Of a stretch of 9,486 bases of DNA, positions 1-5,954 are shown piece by piece. The stretch's first letter is position 1; every line of letters begins with the position of its first letter. The translations under genes and the position numbers were made by a program. Under the pieces are notes generated by a model, which was given only the letters and a program-made list of their open reading frames with translations, did no database searches and was not told where the DNA came from. The stretch lies in contig JBQGCF010000075.1 in assembly GCA_052038315.1 (NCBI GenBank), positions 1 through 9,486 of the forward strand. The letters run 5' to 3'. The DNA is from Iamia sp052038315 (GTDB lineage: Bacteria; Actinomycetota; Acidimicrobiia; Acidimicrobiales; Iamiaceae).

Positions 1-662
1 CCACGCCCGGCGAGCAGGCCGCGGCCGGGCTGCCCACCGCCCCGGCCCCCGAGCGGGGCGGCGTGCTCCCGCTGGTCGCCGAGGACGGCGGCGAGGCCGA
101 CCTGCCCGAGGGGTGGACGGCCGAGAGCGGCACGTGGGGGCGCGACGGCACCGGCATCCGCCTGACCGCGCCGGCGGCGAGCGGCCCGGCCGTGGCCGTC
201 ACCACGGTCGACGCCCTGCCGTGGGCCACGGTCTCGCTCACCGGGCCGCGGGCCGGCCGGGGCTGGGGCGTGGTGTTCGGCTGGGCCGGGCCCGACGACC
301 ACTTCGTCGTCACCGTCGACGGCACCACCGCCAAGGTCCTCCGCGTCCAGGGCGGGACCGAGGCCGAGGTCACCACCCGGGAGGTGGCCGGGGGCGACGA
401 GGTCCTCGTGGCCCTCGACGTCACCGGGCGCAACGTCGCCATCCACGTGGGCACGACCGTGCTGCCGTCGGTCCAGGTCCCGACCGAGGAGGCGGCCCGG
501 CGCATCGGCGTGCGGGCCGCAGCCGGGGTCGACGCCGCTCCCCTGCGCTGGGACTCGATCGGCGTGCGGGCCCGCATCCCGATGGGCGACCCGCTGGTGG
601 CCAGCGGCCAGGAGGTCACCGAGATGACCCCCGACGAGGCGAGGCGCCACCTTGGCCCGTGA
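1..662 (+). CDS. Predicted concanavalin/LamG-like beta-sandwich domain protein, 5' truncated
   Basis: The frame is open from the left edge (first full codon at base 3), so the gene begins outside the window; 219 residues are visible. A Pro/Ala-rich linker (about residues 1-35) is followed by one globular domain of about 155 residues (36-190), with alternating short hydrophobic strands and almost no cysteine. It ends in a short polar tail (EMTPDEARRHLGP). Its spacing and anchor motifs (SGTW at 42-45, GWGVVFGWAG at 87-96, RRIGVRAAAG at 166-175, LRWDSIGV at 181-188) match the C-terminal domain of the minus-strand gene at 2559-3692, suggesting paralogous LamG/DUF1080-like sugar-binding or structural domains. 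The fold is inferred; no catalytic residues are recognised. No membrane segment is visible in this part. Its TGA overlaps the start of the acyltransferase gene by 11 bp, so the two are probably co-translated and may act on the same envelope glycan. Confidence 0.75.
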   Translation, partial: TPGEQAAAGLPTAPAPERGGVLPLVAEDGGEADLPEGWTAESGTWGRDGTGIRLTAPAASGPAVAVTTVDALPWATVSLTGPRAGRGWGVVFGWAGPDDHFVVTVDGTTAKVLRVQGGTEAEVTTREVAGGDEVLVALDVTGRNVAIHVGTTVLPSVQVPTEEAARRIGVRAAAGVDAAPLRWDSIGVRARIPMGDPLVASGQEVTEMTPDEARRHLGP

Positions 663-2562
663 GCGCGCGGCGCGGGAACCGGCGCTCGACGGCATCCGAG
701 GCCTGGCGGTGGCGGCCGTGCTCTGCTTCCACGGCGGCTTCGGCTGGGCCCAGGGCGGCTACCTCGGCGTCTCGACCTTCTTCACCCTGTCCGGCTTCCT
801 GATCACCCGGCTGCTGCTCCAGGAGCAGGCCCGGGAGGGCCGGCCTGCCCTGCGCCGGTTCTGGATCCGCCGGGTCCGGCGGCTGTGGCCGGCCTCGCTG
901 CTCACCCTCGTCGCCGTCGTGGTGATCGGCCGGGTCCTGTTCGAGCCCGACGACGTGATCGGCCTCACCGGCGACGTCCTCGCCGCCCTGCTCCAGGTGG
1001 CCAACTGGCACTTCGTCCTGGAGGGCCGCAGCTACGGCGACCTGTTCACCGCCCCCTCGCTGGTCCTCCACTTCTGGTCGCTGGCCATCGAGGAGCAGCT
1101 GTACGTCGTCATCCCCCTGGTCGTGGTGGCCTGCGGCCGGGCCCGGCGGCCCCGCAACGCCCTGGCCGTCGTGCTCGCCGTGCTGGCCACCGGGTCGATC
1201 GTGGCCACCGTCGTCCTCAGCCAGGCGGGCGCCTCGGCCGACCGCATCTACTACGGCACCGACACCCGGGCCTTCGAGCTGCTGGCCGGCGCCGCCCTCG
1301 CCCTGGTCGGCACCGGCTCCCGCGCCGTCGACCGGCCCCGGGGCACCGGCGTGCAGGTCGCCGGCTGGGTCGGCCTCGGGCTGTCGGCCGTCGCCTGGAC
1401 GGCCGTGGCCCAGGAGGAGTCGATCGTCACCCACGGCGGGCTCTGGCTCTACGCCCTGCTGTCGGTGGCGCTGATCGTCGGGGCCCGGGCCCCCGGTCCT
1501 CTGCAGCGGGCCCTGTCGTGGCCTCCGCTCGTCCGGCTCGGGGCCATCTCCTACGGCGTGTACCTCTTCCACTGGCCGCTGTTCCAGGTGATCACGCCCG
1601 AGGAGATCGGCGCGCCCCGGGTCACCGCCTTCGTGCTGGCCGTGGCCCTCACCGTCGCCCTGGCCCTGATCAGCCACCAGCTGCTCGAGACGCCGATCCT
1701 CGCCGGTCGCGCTCCCCGCCGGCGACCGGCGCTGGTCGCCGGGTCGGCCTTCGTCCTCGTCGCCCTGGTGGCCACCCTGACCCCGGAGGGGACGCCCGAC
1801 CTCGACCTCGACCAGGCCCAGGGCGAGCTCGACGCCCTGCTCGACTCGCCCGACGTCAGCCCGAAGGACGGGGCGCCGGTCGTGAGCGTGGTGGGCGACT
1901 CGACCGCCCTGGCCCTCTCGATCGGCGTGGCCACGTGGGCCGGCAAGACCGGCGAGCTCGACATGACCGACGGCGTGACCGGGCTGGGCTGCGGGCTGAT
2001 CACCGAGGGCCGGCGCCAGCACGTCGGCAAGGAGGGCGACGTCCCGCCCTCGTGCGCCGACCGCATCGAGCGGATGGGCGACATCGATCCCGACACCGAC
2101 GTGGTCGTCTACATGGGCGGGGCCTGGGAGGTCTCGTCGTACAAGACGGAGGGGTCGGACGCGTTCCGGACGATCACCGACCCGTCGCTCTACGCCGAGT
2201 ACAGCGACCGGCTCGAGGAGGTCTTCGAGACGGTCACCGCAAACGGGGCGACCTTCGCCTTCGTCGTCGTGCCCGACCTGGAGGCCGGCGTGCGGCGCGA
2301 GCAGTCGCCGATCGAGGCGGCGGACGAGTCGGACCCGGAGCGGATCGCCCTCTACAACCGGCTCGGGCGGGAGCTGGCCGAGCGCCACCCCGACGACGTC
2401 GCCCTGATCGACCTGCGCTCGTTCATGGAGGAGCTGCCCGGTGGCCCGCTCGACCGCACGCTGCGCCCCGACGGCATCCACCTGACGACCGAGGCCGCCG
2501 CCCTGGTGGCCGAGGAGTTCCTGGGCGACGCCATCGAGGACGTCGCCGCGGCGAAGGGCTAG
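652..2562 (+). CDS. Membrane O-acyltransferase with C-terminal SGNH domain (OafA/acyltransferase-3 family)
   Basis: This 636-residue integral membrane protein is predicted to transfer acyl (often acetyl) groups to an envelope or exported polysaccharide. Residues about 10-375 form the acyltransferase-3 domain: ALDGIRGLAV opening, catalytic-type His27 in LCFHGGFGW, GVSTFFTLSGFLI (39-51), the RRVRRLWP arginine motif (73-80), HFWSLAIEEQLY (140-151), and about ten hydrophobic helices ending near residue 376. A linker leads to an SGNH/GDSL-like domain (about 408-636) with the nucleophile block VVGDST (Ser417), a YMGGAWE block (487-493) and the Asp/His block PDGIH (Asp607, His610). Full-length fusions of this kind are usually 600-700 residues, so it looks complete. 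TTG at 652 is preferred because the conserved domain begins at residue 11 and no ATG or GTG start lies close by in frame. It overlaps the upstream gene by 11 bp, suggesting coupling. Its acceptor glycan cannot be told from sequence. Confidence 0.93.
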   Translation: MARERAAREPALDGIRGLAVAAVLCFHGGFGWAQGGYLGVSTFFTLSGFLITRLLLQEQAREGRPALRRFWIRRVRRLWPASLLTLVAVVVIGRVLFEPDDVIGLTGDVLAALLQVANWHFVLEGRSYGDLFTAPSLVLHFWSLAIEEQLYVVIPLVVVACGRARRPRNALAVVLAVLATGSIVATVVLSQAGASADRIYYGTDTRAFELLAGAALALVGTGSRAVDRPRGTGVQVAGWVGLGLSAVAWTAVAQEESIVTHGGLWLYALLSVALIVGARAPGPLQRALSWPPLVRLGAISYGVYLFHWPLFQVITPEEIGAPRVTAFVLAVALTVALALISHQLLETPILAGRAPRRRPALVAGSAFVLVALVATLTPEGTPDLDLDQAQGELDALLDSPDVSPKDGAPVVSVVGDSTALALSIGVATWAGKTGELDMTDGVTGLGCGLITEGRRQHVGKEGDVPPSCADRIERMGDIDPDTDVVVYMGGAWEVSSYKTEGSDAFRTITDPSLYAEYSDRLEEVFETVTANGATFAFVVVPDLEAGVRREQSPIEAADESDPERIALYNRLGRELAERHPDDVALIDLRSFMEELPGGPLDRTLRPDGIHLTTEAAALVAEEFLGDAIEDVAAAKG

Positions 2563-3692
2563 GCCGGCAGGAGGACCTTGAACTCGTCGAAGAGGGGCAG
2601 GCCCTCCTCGGCGGTGAGGGCGGCGACGCCGATGCGGGTCGAGGGGCCCTCGGCGGCCGGCAGGCCCTCGTAGGTGGCGACCACGACGCCGTCGTTGAGC
2701 AGCTCGGCCTTGGTGCCGACCAGGTTGATGCCCAGGGCGGGCAGGCCGTCGCCGGTGGCGGTGAGCCCGCTGTCGGCGACGGGCGTGGCCTCGCCGTCGA
2801 CCACCTGGAACAGCAGGTTGGTGGCGTACTCGGGGACGGTCGTCCACACGAAGAAGTTGCGCTCGTCGACGATCCGGAAGGCGATCCCCGAGCGCGATGC
2901 CCGGCGGTCGACCTGGACCTGGGCCCGGACGTCGCCGCTGCCCACGTCGATGGCGGCCACCGCGAAGCCGTCCTCGGGCACGCCGGTGGCGTCGAGGTTG
3001 CCGTCGGTGTTGGCCCACTCGCCGCTGAGCAGCTCCCAGGTGGCCACATCGGGGAAGTCGCCGATCTCACCCCGCTCGAAGTCGTCGGTGCGGGTCTCGG
3101 GCACCTCGAGGGCCGGGTCGCTGCCGGGGCCGACCGGTGCGACCTCGACCGGCTCGGTCGGGCCGGCGGTCGTCGCGCCCCCGTCCCCGCCGGCGGTGGC
3201 CGTCTGGGTCGTGGTGGGGCCGTCGGTCGTCTCGTCGTCACCACCGTCGTCGCCGCCCCCGGCCAGGAACACGGCCACGACGATCACCAGGACCACCACG
3301 CCGGCGGCGATCAGCAGCGACTGGCGGGACCAGGCCCCGTCGCCGGGACCGTCGTCGTCCTCGTCGTCCTCGTCGTCGGAGCGGGGCGGCGGGCTCAGGA
3401 ACGACGGGCGATCGGCGAAGGCGTCGTGCTCGTCGCCCACCTCGTCCTCGGTCGGGTCCTCGAGGTCGATCTCGGGGACGTCGTCGTCGATCGGGTCGTC
3501 GACGTCGAAGCCGAGGGCATCGAGATCGGCCACCAGGGTGTCGGTGTCGACCTCGATCCCGACCTTGGCCAGGATCCGCTGGAGGTCGTCCAGGTCGATC
3601 TCGGGCCGCTGGTCGAGCACCAGCTCGATGCCCCGGCGCCGCTCGGCGTCGCTCACCTCGTCGGCCCCCGGCGGGCGCGCACCACTGCTCAC
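2559..3692 (-). CDS. Single-pass membrane protein: acidic N-terminal region, one TM helix, external beta-sandwich domain
   Basis: This 377-residue protein is not a family I can name. Residues 13-63 look like a small helical domain (AERRRGIELVLDQRP, then DDLQRILAKVGIEV). Residues 64-118 are strongly acidic, with a DDEDDEDDD run at 106-114. One hydrophobic helix lies at about 125-144 (LLIAAGVVVLVIVVAVFLAG). A Gly/Thr/Asp/Pro-rich linker follows (145-200), then a beta-sandwich-like domain (203-376) with SGEW (223-226), SGIAFRIVDERNFF (268-281) and TRIGVAALTA (352-361). By topology the N-terminus is probably cytoplasmic and the sandwich outside. The C-terminal domain resembles that of the truncated gene at the left edge. 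GTG start at 3692 is supported by a good Shine-Dalgarno. It lies 27 bp after folK, so it is probably the last gene of the folate run. Its TAG stop shares a CTAG with the convergent acyltransferase. A role in envelope sensing or glycan binding is inference only. Confidence 0.85.
   Translation of the reverse strand: MSSGARPPGADEVSDAERRRGIELVLDQRPEIDLDDLQRILAKVGIEVDTDTLVADLDALGFDVDDPIDDDVPEIDLEDPTEDEVGDEHDAFADRPSFLSPPPRSDDEDDEDDDGPGDGAWSRQSLLIAAGVVVLVIVVAVFLAGGGDDGGDDETTDGPTTTQTATAGGDGGATTAGPTEPVEVAPVGPGSDPALEVPETRTDDFERGEIGDFPDVATWELLSGEWANTDGNLDATGVPEDGFAVAAIDVGSGDVRAQVQVDRRASRSGIAFRIVDERNFFVWTTVPEYATNLLFQVVDGEATPVADSGLTATGDGLPALGINLVGTKAELLNDGVVVATYEGLPAAEGPSTRIGVAALTAEEGLPLFDEFKVLLPA
3351..3378. 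repeat. Short in-frame tandem repeat coding an Asp/Glu run
   Basis: On the plus strand the 9-base unit GTCGTCCTC occurs twice with partial copies on either side. Read on the minus strand it encodes DDEDDEDDD, residues 106-114 of the membrane protein, just before its transmembrane helix. Length variation in multiples of three by slippage would keep the frame; no variation can be seen in one sequence. Confidence 0.7.
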
Positions 3693-3696
3693 ATCG

Positions 3697-3703
3697 ACCT
3701 CCC
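3697..3703 (-). promoter_or_regulatory. Shine-Dalgarno deciding the GTG start at 3692
   Basis: The minus strand reads GGGAGGT, four bases before the GTG at 3692-3690. An ATG two bases upstream (3694-3692) is out of frame and meets TGA at once, so the GTG is the start. The site lies inside the 27-bp gap after folK. Confidence 0.7.
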
Positions 3704-3719
3704 AGGGGCCGGCTCGACG

Positions 3720-4193
3720 TTACCCGTCGGCCACCTCGGCCAAGGACCCCCGGCGGACGATGCCCGGATCGGTGGGCGGGTCGGGGGGCACCAGGTCGGG
3801 GGCCACGTCGCCCAGCGGGACCAGGACGAAGGCCCGTTCGAACATGCGCGGGTGGGGCACGACCAGGTCGGGCTCGTCCACCGTCTCGCCGTCGATCCAC
3901 AGCACGTCGACGTCGAGGGTGCGGGGCCCCCAGCGCTCGATCCGCACCCGCTCGGCGGCGGCCTCCAGCTCGTGGGCCCGCTCGAGCAGGGCCCGGGCCG
4001 GGCGGTCGGTGTGGAGGGCGACCACCGCGTTGAGGTACGGCCCCTGCTCGGGCCCGCCGACCGGCGGCGTCTCGTAGACGTCCGAGGTGGCGACCACCTC
4101 GTCGCCCAGCGCGGCGACCGCGGCCCGCAGGTGGGCGGCCCGGTCGCCCAGGTTGGAGCCGAGGGCGAGGAGGACCCGCCGGGGCTCGGTCAC
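3720..4193 (-). CDS. folK: 2-amino-4-hydroxy-6-hydroxymethyldihydropteridine pyrophosphokinase (HPPK)
   Basis: FolK transfers pyrophosphate from ATP to 6-hydroxymethyl-7,8-dihydropterin, making the substrate that FolP joins to p-aminobenzoate; it is cytosolic. At 157 residues it has the normal single-domain length (E. coli about 159). Signatures are LALGSNLGDR (9-18) at the N-terminus, SDVYETPPVG (37-46) in the pterin-binding part, the RWGPRTLDVDVL motif (87-98) whose Asp94 and Asp96 match the Mg-binding DxD, and VPHPRMFERAFVLVPL (112-127). All key residues are present. The GTG start at 4193 is seven bases after the folB stop, with no strong Shine-Dalgarno, so translation probably depends on coupling to folB. 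TAA stop. Confidence 0.97.
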   Translation of the reverse strand: MTEPRRVLLALGSNLGDRAAHLRAAVAALGDEVVATSDVYETPPVGGPEQGPYLNAVVALHTDRPARALLERAHELEAAAERVRIERWGPRTLDVDVLWIDGETVDEPDLVVPHPRMFERAFVLVPLGDVAPDLVPPDPPTDPGIVRRGSLAEVADG

Positions 4194-4200
4194 CCCGGGC

Positions 4201-4578
4201 TCAGCCCCGGCCGGCGCGGGTGCGGGTGATGCGCACGCCGGAGGTGTCGACGATCTGCGACACGGGAGGCCGCAGCTTGCGCACGGCGACGGTGACGCCG
4301 TCGACCCGGTCGTCGGACAGCACCACCTCGGCGATGCGGGCGGCGAGCCGCTCCAGCAGCTGGAAGCGCTCGGTGGTGACCACCCGCTCGACCAGCTCGC
4401 ACACCGCGCCGTAGTCGACGGTGTCGTCGAGGTCGTCGGACTCGCCGGCGGCGGCCAGGTCGGCCCGGATGTCGAGATCGACCTCCAGGGGCTGGGGCCG
4501 CTCCTGCTCCTCGGGCAGGGCGCCGCAGACGCCGAGGGCCGTGAGGCCCCGGAGCTCGATCAGGTCGGGGTCAGCCAC
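4201..4578 (-). CDS. folB: Dihydroneopterin aldolase
   Basis: FolB cleaves 7,8-dihydroneopterin to 6-hydroxymethyldihydropterin and glycolaldehyde, directly feeding FolK; it acts as a cytosolic oligomer. The 125-residue product matches family length. Visible signatures are LRGLTALGVCGALPEEQ (9-25), with a Glu pair in the pterin-anchoring region, PLEVDLDI (30-37), DTVDYGAV (52-59) with the active-site-type Tyr56, LLERLA (74-79), and VRKLRPPVS (99-107) with Lys101 at the usual catalytic lysine position. GTG at 4578 is chosen because the conserved IELRGL strand begins at residue 7. The start overlaps the end of the upstream phosphatase-like gene by eight bases (GTGGCTGA), indicating translational coupling. 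folK follows after seven bases. Confidence 0.96.
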   Translation of the reverse strand: MADPDLIELRGLTALGVCGALPEEQERPQPLEVDLDIRADLAAAGESDDLDDTVDYGAVCELVERVVTTERFQLLERLAARIAEVVLSDDRVDGVTVAVRKLRPPVSQIVDTSGVRITRTRAGRG

Positions 4579-5086
4579 GGGCCCCGGGGAGGTCGGGGGC
4601 CAGGGCGATCAGCTCCCGGCCCAGCGGCCCGATCTGGCGGGTCAGCATCCGCTCGACCAGCATCGTCGCCTTGGGCTGCTCGGGCACCAGACCCGACCAG
4701 ATCACGTAGGCGGCCACGATCCCGGCGATGCGATCGCCCAGCTCGTCGCCGTGGAGGAGGATCTTCTGGCCCTCGCCGAGCAGCCGCTCGATCGAGGGGA
4801 ACAGCTCGGCCAGGAAGGGGGCCGGCTCGTCGTGGCTGCGGAAGGGGCGGTGCATCCACGCCACCTCCAGCTCGTCGTAGCTGTGGAGGTTGTGGCTGGC
4901 CGGGATGATCGAGATCACCCGGGTGAAGCCCTGCTCCCGGATCCAGATGATCTCCTCCTGGCGGCGCACCCGGCGGTGGTTGGAGCCGTAGCCACCGGGC
5001 CGCTCGCACACCGCGAAGCGATCCTTGATCACCCATGAGAAGTTGCGGGGCTTGATCCCCTGGGCCCACTTGCCCTTCATCCCCAT
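4571..5086 (-). CDS. Dual-specificity-phosphatase-like protein lacking the catalytic cysteine
   Basis: This 171-residue protein has the layout of small prokaryotic dual-specificity phosphatases: PRNFSWVIKDRFAVCERPGG (13-32) resembles the family's NFSWV..GR.A...RP opening, then a helix (43-53) and a strand GFTRVISII (53-61). A candidate general acid is Asp86 in FRSHDEPAP. The P-loop-like segment ILLHGDELGDRIAG (109-122) is followed by a helix. The canonical loop is HC-x5-R; here it reads H112-Gly113-DELGD-Arg119, so the nucleophilic Cys is replaced by Gly while His and Arg remain. The usual cysteine chemistry is therefore unlikely: it may be a pseudophosphatase, a binding protein or an enzyme of different chemistry. 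ATG at 5086 is backed by a Shine-Dalgarno; a second ATG two codons later is possible. It lies between folP and folB and overlaps folB by eight bases. Its link to folate is unproven. Confidence 0.85.
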   Translation of the reverse strand: MGMKGKWAQGIKPRNFSWVIKDRFAVCERPGGYGSNHRRVRRQEEIIWIREQGFTRVISIIPASHNLHSYDELEVAWMHRPFRSHDEPAPFLAELFPSIERLLGEGQKILLHGDELGDRIAGIVAAYVIWSGLVPEQPKATMLVERMLTRQIGPLGRELIALAPDLPGARG

Positions 5087-5092
5087 GGGGAT

Positions 5093-5100
5093 CCCTTCCT
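5093..5100 (-). promoter_or_regulatory. Shine-Dalgarno for the phosphatase-like gene
   Basis: The minus strand reads AGGAAGGG, six bases before the ATG at 5086. It sits at the end of the 73-bp gap (5087-5159) after folP, the only sizeable gap in the minus-strand run. I see no convincing -10/-35 pair in that gap and no hairpin with a T-run. Two GAGACG copies lie there 13 bases apart (5114-5119 and 5101-5106), of unknown meaning. Confidence 0.6.
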
Positions 5101-5159
5101 CGTCTCGAAACGCCGTCTCCGATCATGCCTCATCGGGCCGTCGGTGGCGACTGCCCTGG

Positions 5160-5954
5160 TCAGAGCGCTGCGAGCCGGCTCACGGCGGCGGCCGCGGCCA
5201 CCGTCTCGGGGACGTCGTGGGCCCGCACCATCCGGGCCCCGGCGGCGTAGCCCCACACCGCGGTGGCCAGCGAGCCCTCCAGCCGATCGCCCGGCGGGGT
5301 GGGCCCATCGACGCCGTCGGCCTCGGCCAGCAGGGCCCCGAGGAAGCGCTTGCGGGAGGTGCCGAGCAGCACCGGGAAGCCGGTGGCGACCAGCTCGTCG
5401 AGCCGGGCGAGCAGCTGGAGGTTGTGCTCGACGGTCTTGCCGAAGCCGATGCCGGGGTCGATCCAGACCTCGTCGACCCCGGCCTCCACCGCGGCGGTGG
5501 CCCGCTCGACCAGGAACGTCGTGACCTCGTCGACCACGTCGGCGTAGCGGGGGTCGCGCTGCATGGTGCGGGGGTCGCCCTGCATGTGCATGGCCACCCA
5601 CCCGGCGCCGGTGTCGGCCGCGACCCGGTGCAGGGTGGCCGACACGTCGTTGACCAGGGTGGCGCCGGCGGCCACGGCGGCCGCCGCCACCTCGGCCTTG
5701 CGGGTGTCGATGCTGACCCGGACGAGCGGGCTCAGGGCCTCGACGACCGGCAGCACCCGGTCGAGCTCGTCGGGCACCGGGACGGGATCGGCCCCGGGCC
5801 GGGTCGACTCGCCGCCGACGTCGACCACGTCGGCCCCGGCCGCGACCAGCTGCCGGCCGTGCTCGATGGCGGCGGCGTGGTCGAGGTAGCGCCCGCCGTC
5901 GCTGAAGCTGTCCGGGGTCACGTTGACGACGCCCATGACCAGCGGCCGCGTCAT
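5160..5954 (-). CDS. folP: Dihydropteroate synthase
   Basis: FolP condenses 6-hydroxymethyldihydropterin pyrophosphate with p-aminobenzoate to 7,8-dihydropteroate; it is the sulfonamide target. The 264-residue TIM barrel carries all family signatures: MGVVNVTPDSFSDGG (7-21), VDVGGESTRPGA (44-55), SIDTRKAEVA (81-90), NDVSA (102-106), AMHMQGDPRTMQ (121-132), WIDPGIGFGKTVEHN (164-178), LLGTSRKRFLG (196-206) and RMVRAHDV (241-248), with the phosphate-binding Arg/His pair at its end. The frame is open further upstream to 6128, but that extension is an Arg/Pro-rich shadow of the upstream gene; the ATG at 5954 directly precedes the first conserved strand. It overlaps the upstream oxidoreductase stop as ATGA, with only a weak Shine-Dalgarno, so coupling is likely. 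Confidence 0.97.
   Translation of the reverse strand: MTRPLVMGVVNVTPDSFSDGGRYLDHAAAIEHGRQLVAAGADVVDVGGESTRPGADPVPVPDELDRVLPVVEALSPLVRVSIDTRKAEVAAAAVAAGATLVNDVSATLHRVAADTGAGWVAMHMQGDPRTMQRDPRYADVVDEVTTFLVERATAAVEAGVDEVWIDPGIGFGKTVEHNLQLLARLDELVATGFPVLLGTSRKRFLGALLAEADGVDGPTPPGDRLEGSLATAVWGYAAGARMVRAHDVPETVAAAAAVSRLAAL

Noticed and set aside
616..3018. Minus-strand open frame of 800 codons opposite the acyltransferase gene.
   Set aside because: It is antisense to a convincing acyltransferase-3/SGNH gene and overlaps another real gene in a wrong frame. Composition is Arg/Gly/Asp/Gln-rich with no motif.
3351..3378. CRISPR or regulatory meaning for the GTCGTCCTC repeat.
   Set aside because: It is a short in-frame codon repeat encoding Asp/Glu, with no spacers and no palindromic units.
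885..4229. Plus-strand open frame of 1114 codons across the acyltransferase end, membrane protein, folK and beyond.
   Set aside because: It crosses genes on both strands with clear family motifs. Its product is low-complexity Arg/Gly/Pro/His-rich, as expected from stop-poor GC-rich shadow frames.
5087..5159. Possible promoter or terminator in the gap between folP and the phosphatase-like gene.
   Set aside because: Only a weak CATGAT hexamer without a -35 partner and a 4-bp stem (GTCG/CGAC) with no T-run were found. This is not enough to call either.
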